Source of the DNA: CAVSLM01 sp963728895
GTDB taxonomy: Bacteria; Pseudomonadota; Gammaproteobacteria; JBBQDK01
Direction of reading: 5' to 3'
Assembly: GCA_963728895.1 (NCBI GenBank)
Contig: CAVSLM010000007.1
Location: 248,001-312,000, forward strand
Length of the DNA: 64,000 bases
Under the pieces are notes generated by a model. The model did no database searches. It was not told the DNA's origin and was given only the letters and a program-made list of their open reading frames with translations. Every line of letters begins with the position of its first letter. The first letter of the stretch is position 1. Shown in pieces: positions 54,623 through 63,759 of this stretch. The position numbers and the translations under genes were made by a program.

Positions 54623-55741
54623 CTAATCCATCAGATCGACGGCGATGCCGCGCGAGCGCAACGCCTCGGCGCGGTCTTCAATAAAGCGCTGGAAGCTCGG
54701 CTGCCTGAGGTAGGCGCCGGAGGCTACATAATCGAGCATGGACTGCACGTGGAACGCCTTGAGGTAGGCTTCGCCCCTGAACACCTCGGCGCCGCCTGCA
54801 TCGAAAAACAGCAGCGAGGGTGCATAGCTCACTTGCAGCTCGCGCGCCCAGCGCTCCGCCGTCGAGACCTTGCCCGCCGGAGTCATGAGCGGCGTCGCCG
54901 CCCACATGTCGAGCAACGCCACATCGAAGCGCCCGAGCAATTCGCGGCTTTCCCTGCGTTGCAGTACATCCAGGTGCAACTCGTCGCAGGCGCCGCACTG
55001 CTTCTGTTCGAAGAGCACCAGCAGCGGTTTGCCGCCCGGGCGGTCGGCGGCGACGAGCCGGTAGGGAGCCCGAAGGAACTGCGCGGACTGGTGGAGTTTG
55101 CCGCTCGCGGGCGGCGGCTGGGCCTGCGCCAGATACTCGCGCAGCGAGGACCGCGATTCGTGGCGTCCGGCGACGTAGTCCAGCGCTGACCGGAACTTTT
55201 GCGGCGCATAATAGCCGTTGATGCGTGCCACCACGTTCCCACTTTCGTCGAGGAACAGGAGCGTCGGCGTGAACATCACCCGCTGGTCTACGGCAAAGGT
55301 CTTCTCCGTGACCTCCTCCCCCTGCAGGTCGGTGACGTCGCGATCGCCCCACATGTTGATGGCGATGACGTCGAAGTTGTTGCGCATCTGCTCGGCAATG
55401 GCACGCTGGCCGAGGTTGTCCTGCAGCAGCTTTTTGCAGTAGGGACAACCGTCCTGATAGAAGTACAGAAGCACGCGCCGCCCCACTGCCGCAGCCTCGG
55501 CCAGGTCTTCGCGTAGATCGAGAAAGGAGTCCTTGAACCAGTCCGGATGCTCCTGCTGTCGGGGATCGACCGGAACCGCGGCACCTTCAGCATGGTCTTC
55601 AGCAGCCCGCGACCCGGCAGCGAAAAGCGCCACGGCCAACACCAGCACCCAGCACCCGATCCCCCCGCGCGTGCGGGCGCCATGCCTGCGCGGCGCTCGT
55701 GCCGCGCCGCGGCCGGTTGACGGGTCCGGTCCGCTGAACAT
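54623..55741 (-). CDS. SoxW-like protein with two thioredoxin folds
   Basis: 372 residues with one N-terminal hydrophobic segment (residues 29-45; signal peptide or anchor). Two thioredoxin-like domains follow. The first has FYQDGCPYCKKL (CPYC, residues 99-102) and the cis-Pro loop MFTPTLLFLDESG. The second has FEQKQCGACDEL (CGAC, residues 249-252) and SYAPSLLFFDAGG. Both have the SoxW/DsbD-gamma-like pattern of a periplasmic disulfide reductase. SoxW keeps SoxYZ reduced in sulfur oxidisers, but no sox genes are here. Two fully equipped active sites in one chain is uncommon. Confidence 0.82.
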   Translation of the reverse strand: MFSGPDPSTGRGAARAPRRHGARTRGGIGCWVLVLAVALFAAGSRAAEDHAEGAAVPVDPRQQEHPDWFKDSFLDLREDLAEAAAVGRRVLLYFYQDGCPYCKKLLQDNLGQRAIAEQMRNNFDVIAINMWGDRDVTDLQGEEVTEKTFAVDQRVMFTPTLLFLDESGNVVARINGYYAPQKFRSALDYVAGRHESRSSLREYLAQAQPPPASGKLHQSAQFLRAPYRLVAADRPGGKPLLVLFEQKQCGACDELHLDVLQRRESRELLGRFDVALLDMWAATPLMTPAGKVSTAERWARELQVSYAPSLLFFDAGGAEVFRGEAYLKAFHVQSMLDYVASGAYLRQPSFQRFIEDRAEALRSRGIAVDLMD

Positions 55742-55776
55742 GTGGCACCTCCTGACTCGAAGCGCGCCCCAAGCGC

Positions 55777-57519
55777 TCAGTCGAGACGTACCGCGAACAC
55801 CTCTTCCAGGGACGTGCGGCGTTCACGTGCCAGCAACAGAGCATGATCGGTCAGCGCGACCATACCAGCCTGCAAGGCGGCGGCCTTGATCTCGCTGGCC
55901 GACCGGCCCGCCGTGATCAGTTCGCCGATTTCGGGCGTCATCGGCAGCAACTCGTAGGCAATGGTACGACCACGATATCCGCTGTGGTTGCAGGCAGGGC
56001 AGCCCGCGCCGCGGTAGAATATTTCCGACGGATCGATGCGCAGCGCACGGCGCACGGCGGGATCAATCTTCTCCTCCGCAATGCAGCGCGCGCAGTTGAG
56101 CCGCACCAGACGCTGCGCCAGCACACCCTGCAGCGTCGAGCTTAGCAGGAACGGCTCGATGCCCATATCGATCAGACGAGTGATGCTGCTGGCGGAATCG
56201 TTGGTGTGCAGCGTGCTGAGCACGAGGTGGCCGGTGAGTGCGGCCTTGTTGGCAATGCGCGCAGTTTCCAGGTCACGTATCTCACCGATCATGATGACGT
56301 CCGGATCGTGACGCAGGATGTGGCGCAAGGCTTCGGCGAAGCTGTATCCCTTGGCCACAAGCACCTGGATCTGCTCAATCCCTTCCATGTCGTACTCAAC
56401 CGGATCCTCCACCGTGATGATGTGCGGGTTGCGCTGCTTGATCTCATTCAGTACCGCATAGAGCGTAGTGGACTTGCCCGAACCGGTCGGACCGGTCACC
56501 AGGAGCATGCCGAAGGTCCGGGCCAGCATCTCGCTGATGAGCTGCTGGTCGCGTTCGCGAAATCCCAGCTTGTCAAATGGCTTGAGCCCGGTCTCCTTGT
56601 CCAGGATACGGATCACGACGCTTTCACCGGTGACCGTGGGAATCACCGAGATGCGCAGATCGATGGTGCGGTTGCCGCGTATCAGGCGCGCGTGCCCGTC
56701 CTGCGGGAGACGGCGCTCTGCGATGTTCATCTGGCCGGTGATTTTCACGCGGCTCACGAGCGCCGGCAGCAGCGACTTGTGCAGTGTACGCAAGAAATGC
56801 ATCTTACCGTCGATGCGGTAATAGACGCTGACCTTGTCCTTTTCCGGCCGGACGTTGATATCCGAAGCGCCGCGGATCACAGCCTGCACAATGATGGCAT
56901 TGAGCAGGCGAACGATCGGCTTTTTCATCGCCTCCTGCTCGATGAGCTGCTCCGACTGCGGCTGCTCCGCAGCGTTCTTCGGTGCGCCGACGAAGTCCAG
57001 CTCTTCGAGCGCCTCGTGCTCCTCGTACTTGCTGTAGTAGCGGCTGAGTGCCTGGCTGATATCGTGCGCCGAAGCGACCACCGCCTCCACCCGCAGGTTG
57101 GTGTTGAAACGAATTACCGCGAGCGCCTCCCAATCGAGCGGATTCTCCATGGCGACGATCAGGCAACCATCGACTTCGGCGAGCGGCAGGATGTTGTACT
57201 GCAGTGCCACATCGGCCGGGATCAGGGCGACGGTACGCTGACTGACTTCGTAGTCCTGCACCTTGACGAACGGAATCCCGAACTTGCGCGCCAAGGCGGC
57301 ATTGATCTGCTCCTGGGTGGCGAGCCCGCGCTCGGTGAGCAGCTTGCCGAGACGCTTGCCCGGTTCACGCTTCTGTACCTGCAGAATGTGGTTGAGCTGC
57401 TGGCGGTTGATTACCTCCTGGCTGACGAGGATGTCGCCGAGATGCAGGTCCTGGGAGGGCTTGGTGTCATGGAGCAGGTTCTCCAGGTCGAGCGCATTGT
57501 GGATTACGTTCTCCGTCAT
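55777..57519 (-). CDS. GspE/PilB-family type II secretion or type IV pilus ATPase
   Basis: 580 residues from ATG 57519. Two N-terminal MshEN/T2SSE-N domains (LHLGDILVSQEVINRQQL; GLATQEQINAALARKFGIP) may bind c-di-GMP. The AAA-like core has GPTGSGKSTTLYAVLNE (Walker A), ITVEDPVEYDMEGI (Asp box), DPDVIMIGEIRDLETA (Walker B) and STLHTNDSASS (His box). The tetracysteine zinc site is split between LNCARC and GCPACN. It would power pseudopilus or pilus extension. No other secretion or pilus gene is nearby. A GGDEF gene lies next door, divergently, with a shared gap of 205 bases. Confidence 0.88.
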   Translation of the reverse strand: MTENVIHNALDLENLLHDTKPSQDLHLGDILVSQEVINRQQLNHILQVQKREPGKRLGKLLTERGLATQEQINAALARKFGIPFVKVQDYEVSQRTVALIPADVALQYNILPLAEVDGCLIVAMENPLDWEALAVIRFNTNLRVEAVVASAHDISQALSRYYSKYEEHEALEELDFVGAPKNAAEQPQSEQLIEQEAMKKPIVRLLNAIIVQAVIRGASDINVRPEKDKVSVYYRIDGKMHFLRTLHKSLLPALVSRVKITGQMNIAERRLPQDGHARLIRGNRTIDLRISVIPTVTGESVVIRILDKETGLKPFDKLGFRERDQQLISEMLARTFGMLLVTGPTGSGKSTTLYAVLNEIKQRNPHIITVEDPVEYDMEGIEQIQVLVAKGYSFAEALRHILRHDPDVIMIGEIRDLETARIANKAALTGHLVLSTLHTNDSASSITRLIDMGIEPFLLSSTLQGVLAQRLVRLNCARCIAEEKIDPAVRRALRIDPSEIFYRGAGCPACNHSGYRGRTIAYELLPMTPEIGELITAGRSASEIKAAALQAGMVALTDHALLLARERRTSLEEVFAVRLD

Positions 57520-57724
57520 GACGGCGCGCCACCTCCACCGCGGCGCGAGGCACGCGCCCACGCTCCTCCTTGCTCCGCGGCAGGAAACGGACGCCTGGAC
57601 TCTGCGGGTTGCCGACTCGTTGACGCGAAATACCCATCTGTCCGCCGCGGGACGCGGCATTGGTGGTCAACGGTATCCTGGCACATTTTTCGCATTTGGA
57701 GACGAAGCACTAAAAAGGAAGCGC

Positions 57725-58663
57725 ATGTCCACCACCTCATCGGCGACAAACTCGGGCCATTCTAACGTACGCGTCCGACGCGGCAATAAAGTTTCCGCCA
57801 AACCGGGCGGAAGCGCTGCGAGCACGCTGAAGCGGGTCGCGGGGGTCTCGGCGCTGCTCCAGACCACGCTGGAGCTGGACGAGCTCATCGCGCTTTTCGG
57901 TCGGGAGGCCAAAGCCACAGTGGCTTGCGATGGAATCGTTTACAGCAACCCGGCCGGCGGGGAGGAAATCCGCGTCGGCAGGTCGGCCCGCCAGACACTC
58001 TGCTATTTCGCGCAGCTCGGCGACTGCCAACTCGGCGAGCTGAAGTTCATGCGTCGCCGGCGCTATTCCGACGTCGAGGCACAACTCCTGCACGGGTTGG
58101 TGCGGGAACTGGTGTATCCCCTGCGCAATGCCCTGATGTACCGCAATGCGGTGCGCTCCGCGCAGCGTGACCCCCTGACCGGGGTGGGCAATCGCGCGGC
58201 GCTGGAGCTCGGGCTGCAACGCGAGGTGGACTTGGCGCTGCGTCATCGTACGCCCCTGTCCGTGCTCATCCTCGACCTGGACCACTTCAAGCGCATCAAC
58301 GACAGATTCGGGCATCTCGCCGGTGATACCGGGCTGCGCGCGTTCGCCCAATGTGTGGCGCAAACCGCGCGCCGCAGTGACGCCTTTTTCCGTTACGGCG
58401 GCGAGGAATTCGTCCTGCTCCTGACGAACACCGGCTCGGAGGGAGCTCGACGGCTGGCGGAGCGCATCCGCCGGGACGCGGATCGCATCTCCATCCCCTG
58501 CGGACCCGACCGCTTCGGCTTGACGGTAAGCATCGGCGTCGCCGCGCTGCGCCCAACCGACGATCCCTGCAGCCTGTTCAAGCGCGCCGACCAAGCGCTC
58601 TATCGAGCCAAGCGCAAGGGGCGCAATCGGGTCGAGGAGGAAGGTTCCGAGAGCGATTTTTGA
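57725..58663 (+). CDS. Diguanylate cyclase (GGDEF)
   Basis: 312 residues from ATG 57725. The N-terminal 150 residues look like a small GAF-like sensor (LQTTLELDELIALFGREAKA). The GGDEF domain begins RDPLTGVGNRAALELGL and has LDLDHFKRINDRFGH for metal binding. The active site YGGEEFVLLL is intact, with RRSD five residues before it as the c-di-GMP inhibitory I-site (RxxD). It should make c-di-GMP. The adjacent secretion ATPase has MshEN domains, which in known cases bind c-di-GMP, suggesting a functional pair. Confidence 0.92.
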   Translation: MSTTSSATNSGHSNVRVRRGNKVSAKPGGSAASTLKRVAGVSALLQTTLELDELIALFGREAKATVACDGIVYSNPAGGEEIRVGRSARQTLCYFAQLGDCQLGELKFMRRRRYSDVEAQLLHGLVRELVYPLRNALMYRNAVRSAQRDPLTGVGNRAALELGLQREVDLALRHRTPLSVLILDLDHFKRINDRFGHLAGDTGLRAFAQCVAQTARRSDAFFRYGGEEFVLLLTNTGSEGARRLAERIRRDADRISIPCGPDRFGLTVSIGVAALRPTDDPCSLFKRADQALYRAKRKGRNRVEEEGSESDF

Positions 58664-58741
58664 ATAGAGCCCACAGTTCCAGCCGTCTCGGCCGCTCAAT
58701 ATGGGTTAGCTACATCGACGGCGAAATAGGAGATCCCGCCC

Positions 58742-59167
58742 GTGAACGACGCCCAACAGATCGAGCGGCTGATCGAGTCCGGGGCCCGCCTGGCCACCCT
58801 GGAAACCAACGACACCGACAAAGTCGTCGCCATCCTGCGGCGCTACAGTCAATCCACCGGAAAGGCCGTGTACCATTGGGCACCCCGGAATGGCATGTAC
58901 CGGCTGGGGCTGGAGCACATCACCATCCCCAACACCCAGCGCCTGATCGAAGTACTGCGCAGTGTCGCCTCCGGCACCCATTACGGCATCTACCTGCTGT
59001 GCGGGGTAACGCCCACAGTCTTGGCGCCACCGCACGTCGAGCTGCTGCACAGCGTTGCCGTGGGGAGACCGCAACGTCAGATCATCCTCGCCGGCCAGAA
59101 TGTCGCATTGCCCCCCACGCTGCTCTCCGTCGCCACGCATGTGCGCCACATGCGCCGGGCGAGCTAG
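58742..59167 (+). CDS. Stand-alone domain resembling the N terminus of Ycf46-type AAA ATPases
   Basis: 141 residues from GTG 58742. MNDAQQIERLIESGARLATL-ETNDTDKVV resembles the first domain of Ycf46/AAA ATPases (R-A-x-x-P-L-I-x-I-E-T), then RRYSQSTGKAVYHWAPRNG and GIYLLCGVTPTVLAPPHVEL. There is no P-loop and no AAA domain. It is followed by rluB in the opposite direction. The upstream GGDEF gene ends 78 bases before. I do not know a function. It may be a regulator that borrowed the domain or a reduced ATPase. Confidence 0.45.
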   Translation: MNDAQQIERLIESGARLATLETNDTDKVVAILRRYSQSTGKAVYHWAPRNGMYRLGLEHITIPNTQRLIEVLRSVASGTHYGIYLLCGVTPTVLAPPHVELLHSVAVGRPQRQIILAGQNVALPPTLLSVATHVRHMRRAS

Positions 59168-59353
59168 CCAGTACAACCCGCATATCCCACCGCGATCCCG
59201 GATGCCGGTGCGGTACCCGTGAGTTTGAGTGCCGACTTGGAGAGAAGGTTGCCCTTGACCGAAGAGCAAGTCCGGGCCGGGAAATCAGTCAGGTCCGAGG
59301 TTAGGCAGCACTGGCAACCAGATTTGAGACGGGCCAACCTGGCCGCCCGACCC

Positions 59354-60142
59354 TCAGCGGCCGGCGCGGCGACGCCCCGCCCCCCGTGCCGACGCGGCGG
59401 GCGGGGCCATCATCCCGGCAGCTGCCAGCAGTGCATCTAGCTCGTCTCCCTGCAGATCTCTGAATTTTCCAGGCCGCAGTCCCCTCGGCAGGGCGATGGG
59501 CCCGTAACGGACGCGCATCAAACGGCTCACCGTGACTCCCTGGGACTCCCAAAGACGCCGCACCTCGCGGTTGCGTCCTTCCGTCAGAACGACGTGATAC
59601 CAGTGGTTTATGCCCCGGCCTCCGGCATCAATCACCCGCTCGAAGCGCGCGATACCGTCCTCGAGCATCACCCCTTGCACCAGACGCTCCAACGTCGCCC
59701 GATCAACGGCACCCATCACGCGCGCCGCGTACTCACGCTCGACGGCGCATGACGGATGCATCAGGCGGCTCGCCAGATCACCGTCCGTAGTAAACAGCAG
59801 CAGACCGGTCGTGGTAATGTCCAGCCGGCCTATGCCGATCCACCGACCGTGCGCCAGCAACGGCAAATGATCAAAGACGGTGGGGCGACCCTGCGGGTCG
59901 CTGCGCGTGGTGACTTCTCCTTCCGGCTTGTGATAGAGCAGGACCCTCTGCCGCGGCGGGCTCGCCTGGCGCGCCGGGAGGCGCTCGCCGTCGAGACGGA
60001 TCGCATCCGTCAACTCGGCCCGATCACCCAGCCTCGCTAGCCGTCCATTGATAGACAGGCGCCCCGCCTCTATCCACTGCTCCATTTCGCGGCGCGATCC
60101 CAGCCCGGCCCGTGCCAGTATCTTTTGCAGCTTCTCGCTCAT
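59354..60142 (-). CDS. rluB: 23S rRNA pseudouridine(2605) synthase
   Basis: 262 residues: an N-terminal S4 domain (MSEKLQKILARAGLGSRREM), then the RsuA/RluB catalytic domain with GIGRLDITTTGLLLFTTDGD (catalytic Asp in GRLD) and LTEGRNREVRRLWESQG. A short arginine/alanine-rich tail is cut well short of the long RluB tails of E. coli. It modifies 23S rRNA helix 89. Its place after scpA-scpB is conserved. The 186 bases to the plus-strand gene on the other side carry no gene. Confidence 0.9.
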   Translation of the reverse strand: MSEKLQKILARAGLGSRREMEQWIEAGRLSINGRLARLGDRAELTDAIRLDGERLPARQASPPRQRVLLYHKPEGEVTTRSDPQGRPTVFDHLPLLAHGRWIGIGRLDITTTGLLLFTTDGDLASRLMHPSCAVEREYAARVMGAVDRATLERLVQGVMLEDGIARFERVIDAGGRGINHWYHVVLTEGRNREVRRLWESQGVTVSRLMRVRYGPIALPRGLRPGKFRDLQGDELDALLAAAGMMAPPAASARGAGRRRAGR

Positions 60143-60203
60143 GGGATTCGCCGCATGGCCCCGATGTTGCCGACCACGCGCGTTGCCCGATGGCTGATGC
60201 GGG

Positions 60204-60893
60204 CTAGCTCCGGAAGCTGGCAGGCACCTGCAGGGGCCTTTCGTGCACCCACGCGGTTTCGTCCTCGACGGCCGCCTCTGTCAGCTCCGGCTCGGCTTGC
60301 CCCAGAGCGGTTTCCGCCGCCGTTTCCGGGGCACTCGAGATGCCCACATCGAGCCCGGCAGTGGTGTCGAAATCGCGCAGCTGGGCCAAGGTTGGCAGCT
60401 CGTCCAGGCTCTTGAGATTGAAGTAATCCAGGAACTGGCGCGTGGTAGCATACATGGCAGGCTTGCCCGGCACGTCGCGGTGCCCGACCACACGTATCCA
60501 TTCGCGCTCCTGCAGCGTTTTGATAATCGAGGTACTTACGCTCACACCGCGGATGTCTTCGATCTCACCGCGCGTAATGGGCTGGCGGTAGGCGACCAAC
60601 GCCAGGGTTTCCAGGAGCGCGCGCGAGTATCGTACCGGCCGTTCCTCCCAAAGCCGCGATATCCACGGCGCAAGCTCCTGCCGGACCTGAAGCCGCCAAC
60701 CGCTTGCCACTTCCTTGAGCTCTATGCCCCGCCCGGCACACTGTTCGTCGAGGAGATGCAGGGCGGCTCGCAACTCATCCCGTTCTGGTGCATCCGGACC
60801 AACGAACAGGGCCTGCAGCTGCTCCAGCGTGAGCGGATGTCCGGCGGCCAGCAGCGCCGCCTCCACGATGGTTTTCACTTGCGCTCGGTCCAT
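60204..60893 (-). CDS. scpB: Chromosome segregation/condensation protein ScpB
   Basis: 229 residues with two winged-helix folds: VKTIVEAALLAAGHPLTLEQ, EVASGWRLQVRQELAPWISR, SRALLETLALVAYRQPITRG (the family core) and EIEDIRGVSVSTSIIKTLQE. The C-terminal 50 residues are acidic and not conserved. ScpB dimerises and binds ScpA in the SMC-ScpAB condensin. SMC itself is not in this window, as is common where other segregation systems coexist. It follows scpA by 12 bases. Confidence 0.9.
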   Translation of the reverse strand: MDRAQVKTIVEAALLAAGHPLTLEQLQALFVGPDAPERDELRAALHLLDEQCAGRGIELKEVASGWRLQVRQELAPWISRLWEERPVRYSRALLETLALVAYRQPITRGEIEDIRGVSVSTSIIKTLQEREWIRVVGHRDVPGKPAMYATTRQFLDYFNLKSLDELPTLAQLRDFDTTAGLDVGISSAPETAAETALGQAEPELTEAAVEDETAWVHERPLQVPASFRS

Positions 60894-60905
60894 GTCGTCG
60901 CCGTC

Positions 60906-61787
60906 CTAGGCCGACCGCGCAGCGGCCGCGGCGATCGCCTTGATGTGGATCTTGGCGTAAGGTTCTGCCTGTATAAGCTCGACGAGCGACTCTCGGATGA
61001 GCTCGAGCACCGCCAGCAAGGTCACTACCACTCCCATGCGTCCCTCCTCCGCATCGAACAGCTGCGTGAATTCCATGAAGCGCTCCGAAGACACCGTGCA
61101 GAGCACCCGCGACATGCGTTCGCGAACCGAAAGCGGCTCGCGCTGCACGTGATGGTGCGTGAACATTTCCGCACGCGCAAGCACGTCTCTCAGCGCACCC
61201 AGCACGTCTCGCAAAGCCACGTCGGGAGGCGTCCGGACCGCACGCTCGACAGGAGCGAGGGCAGCAGTGGGGAACACGTCGCGCCCAAGCATCGGCAATG
61301 CATCGAGGTCCTCGGCCGCCTGCTTGTAGCGTTCGTATTCCTGCAGTCGGCGCACCAGCTCCGCCCGCGGGTCGTCCTCCTCGGAGCCCTCGGCGGCGGG
61401 CCGCGGCAGCAGCATGCGTGACTTGATCTCCGCAAGCACAGCTGCCATCACCAGGTATTCGGCCGCGAGCTCCAGACGGATCTCCTTCATGAGCTCGATG
61501 TAGGCCATGTACTGGCGCGTGATCTCGGCGATCGGGACGTCGAGTATGTCCAGATTCTGGCGTTTGATTAGATACAGCAGGAGATCCAGTGGTCCCTCGA
61601 AAGCCTCGAGAAAGACTTCCAGAGCATCCGGCGGGATGTAGAGGTCCCGCGGCAGACTGGTGAGCGCAGCACCCTGCACGATAGCGATGGGCGGCTCCGG
61701 CGCCGCGGGGTTGCCGGGCTGCGGCTGCGCTGTGCTCACGAACTCCTCCGGACGAGTCGGTTGCGCCGGGCCATCGCCCCTGCTCAT
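60906..61787 (-). CDS. scpA: Segregation and condensation protein ScpA
   Basis: 293 residues. I choose ATG 61787, which overlaps the trpS stop. A 40-residue Pro/Gln-rich head precedes the kleisin N-terminal domain: LEVFLEAFEGPLDLLLYLIK, RQNLDILDVPIAEITRQYM and LAAEYLVMAAVLAEIKSRML. The C-terminal winged helix includes VVTLLAVLELIRESLVELIQ. It bridges SMC heads and binds ScpB. Translational coupling with trpS is common in gammaproteobacteria. Confidence 0.92.
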   Translation of the reverse strand: MSRGDGPAQPTRPEEFVSTAQPQPGNPAAPEPPIAIVQGAALTSLPRDLYIPPDALEVFLEAFEGPLDLLLYLIKRQNLDILDVPIAEITRQYMAYIELMKEIRLELAAEYLVMAAVLAEIKSRMLLPRPAAEGSEEDDPRAELVRRLQEYERYKQAAEDLDALPMLGRDVFPTAALAPVERAVRTPPDVALRDVLGALRDVLARAEMFTHHHVQREPLSVRERMSRVLCTVSSERFMEFTQLFDAEEGRMGVVVTLLAVLELIRESLVELIQAEPYAKIHIKAIAAAAARSA

Positions 61788-63013
61788 CGATACACGAGTC
61801 CCATGGCCTGGCGGACCTCCTCCAGGGTTTCCCGCGCCACGTCCCGCGCCGCATCGCAACCCTCCGCCACGATGTTGCGGACTAGGTTGGGGTCCGCTTC
61901 GTATTCGCGCGCGCGCTCCGCAATCGGAGCAAGCTCGGCCAGTACGGCATCGATGATCGGCCGCTTGCAGTCGAGGCAACCGATCCCTGCACTCCGACAA
62001 CCTTCCTGCACCCAGGTTTTCACCTCGTCGTTGGAATAGACCTGATGCAGCTGCCACACCGGGCATTTGTCGGGATCGCCTGGGTCGTTACGTCGCACCC
62101 GCGCGGGGTCGGTGGGCATGGTGCGGAGCTTGCGCTCGACCTCCTCTGTCGATTCGCGCAAGGCGATGGTATTGCCGTAGGACTTGGACATCTTCTGTCC
62201 GTCCAGTCCCGGCATTTTCGAGGCGGGTGTCAGCAGGGCGTGCGGTTCAGGCAGAATCACCCGTCCGGCGCCTTCGAGATAGCCGAAGAGGCGCTCGCGT
62301 CCCGCCAGAGTGATGTTCTGCTGGCCTTCGAGCAGGGCACGGGCGACTTCCAGCGCGCCATGATCGCCCTGCTCCTGGTACCGCCGGCGCAGATCACGAT
62401 AGATTCGCGCGTTCTTCTTGCCGAGCTGGCGGATCGCCTCCTCCACCTTCTCCTCGAACCCGGGATCACGCCCGTAGAGGTGATTGAAGCGGCGCGCCAG
62501 TTCCCGCGTGAGCTCGATGTGCGCGACCTGATCTTCGCCCACCGGCACTTGGCTGGCACGATAAATGAGAATGTCGGCGCTCTGCAGGAGCGGATAGCCC
62601 AGGAAGCCGTAGGTGGCGAGATCGAGTTCCTTCAGCTTCTCCTGCTGGTCCTTGTAGGATGGCACCCGCTCCAGCCACCCCAGCGGAGCGATCATGGACA
62701 GCAACAAGTGCAGCTCGGCATGTTCCGGAACGCGCGACTGGATGAAAATTCTCGCCGAGCCAGGATTCACGCCGCACGCCAGCCAGTCGACGATCATGTC
62801 CCATATCGAATCGCCTATGATTTGCGGTTGTTCGTAATGGGTAGTCAGTGCGTGCCAGTCGGCAACGAAAAAGAAGCACTCGAATTCGTGCTGAAGACGA
62901 AGCCAGCTTTTCAACACCCCGTGATAGTGCCCGAGGTGCAGCCTCCCGGTGGGACGCATTCCGGACAGCACGCGGCGGTTCTGCGAGCGAATAGAGCTCA
63001 AACTTGCGCTCAC
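61784..63013 (-). CDS. trpS: Tryptophanyl-tRNA synthetase
   Basis: 409 residues, class I synthetase. The GTG start 63013 overlaps the protease stop (GTGA). RRVLSGMRPTGRLHLGHYHG contains the HIGH-type site (HLGH), and PGLDGQKMSKSYGNTI the KMSKS loop. About 65 extra residues between the catalytic core and KMSKS (ARIYRDLRRRYQEQGDHGAL region) match the longer TrpS form found, for example, in pseudomonads. It charges tRNA-Trp. Confidence 0.95.
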   Translation of the reverse strand: MSASLSSIRSQNRRVLSGMRPTGRLHLGHYHGVLKSWLRLQHEFECFFFVADWHALTTHYEQPQIIGDSIWDMIVDWLACGVNPGSARIFIQSRVPEHAELHLLLSMIAPLGWLERVPSYKDQQEKLKELDLATYGFLGYPLLQSADILIYRASQVPVGEDQVAHIELTRELARRFNHLYGRDPGFEEKVEEAIRQLGKKNARIYRDLRRRYQEQGDHGALEVARALLEGQQNITLAGRERLFGYLEGAGRVILPEPHALLTPASKMPGLDGQKMSKSYGNTIALRESTEEVERKLRTMPTDPARVRRNDPGDPDKCPVWQLHQVYSNDEVKTWVQEGCRSAGIGCLDCKRPIIDAVLAELAPIAERAREYEADPNLVRNIVAEGCDAARDVARETLEEVRQAMGLVYR

Positions 63014-63711
63014 CCACCGTTCGTCAGGACGTAGAGCACGGCGCGAAACACGTCCGGCTGGATTCCAGCCAGATGTGTAAGCAGGGTCTGGAAGACGCTG
63101 ATGAACGGCCAGAGGATCTGGCCCAGGATTCCCGTTGCCAGCAACAACAGCAGGATCATGAAGCCGTAGGGCTCGACGCGGCTCACTCTATAGGAAAGCG
63201 GCCCCGGCAGCAGACCCGTGAGCACGCGGCCGCCGTCCAGCGGTGGCAAGGGCAGCAAATTGAGTACCATCAGGATGACATTGATGAAAATCCCTGCAAT
63301 CCCGACGTACAGCATAAACAGCGCAATACCTCCAGCCTGGCCATACAGGACGAGACCCAACTTGGCGAGCGCCGCCCACAAAACGGCCATCAGCAGGTTT
63401 GCCGCAGGGCCGGCGACCGCGACCCAAATCATGTCGCGCTGAGGGTGACGCAGGTTCTGCCAAGTTATGGGTACCGGTTTGGCCCAGCCAAAGATGAAAC
63501 CACCCAACAACAGCATCAGTCCCGGGACCAGGATGGTACCCAGCGGGTCGATGTGTCGGATCGGATTCAGGGTGAGCCGTCCCAGCATCATGGCCGTCGG
63601 ATCACCCAGCCGGCGCGCCATCCAACCGTGGGCGACCTCGTGAACCGTTATGGCGAACAGGACGGGAAGCACCCAGACCGCGATGCGCTGCATCAGATTC
63701 AGATCGTACAT
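63010..63711 (-). CDS. Site-2 protease family (M50) membrane metalloprotease
   Basis: 233 residues, several membrane helices. VLPVLFAITVHEVAHGWMA has the HExxH zinc motif in the first helix. FIFGWAKPVPI and LNLLPLPPLDGGRVLTGLLP (the third zinc ligand in LDGG) follow. It lacks PDZ domains, so it belongs to the small YwhC-like group rather than RseP. It probably cleaves membrane-embedded substrates; which ones is unknown. It is co-transcribed with trpS-scpA-scpB. Confidence 0.88.
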   Translation of the reverse strand: MYDLNLMQRIAVWVLPVLFAITVHEVAHGWMARRLGDPTAMMLGRLTLNPIRHIDPLGTILVPGLMLLLGGFIFGWAKPVPITWQNLRHPQRDMIWVAVAGPAANLLMAVLWAALAKLGLVLYGQAGGIALFMLYVGIAGIFINVILMVLNLLPLPPLDGGRVLTGLLPGPLSYRVSRVEPYGFMILLLLLATGILGQILWPFISVFQTLLTHLAGIQPDVFRAVLYVLTNGG

Positions 63712-63759
63712 CCGCCGATTATAACCACAAGTGGCAGACCAAGAAGCACTGATCGATGA

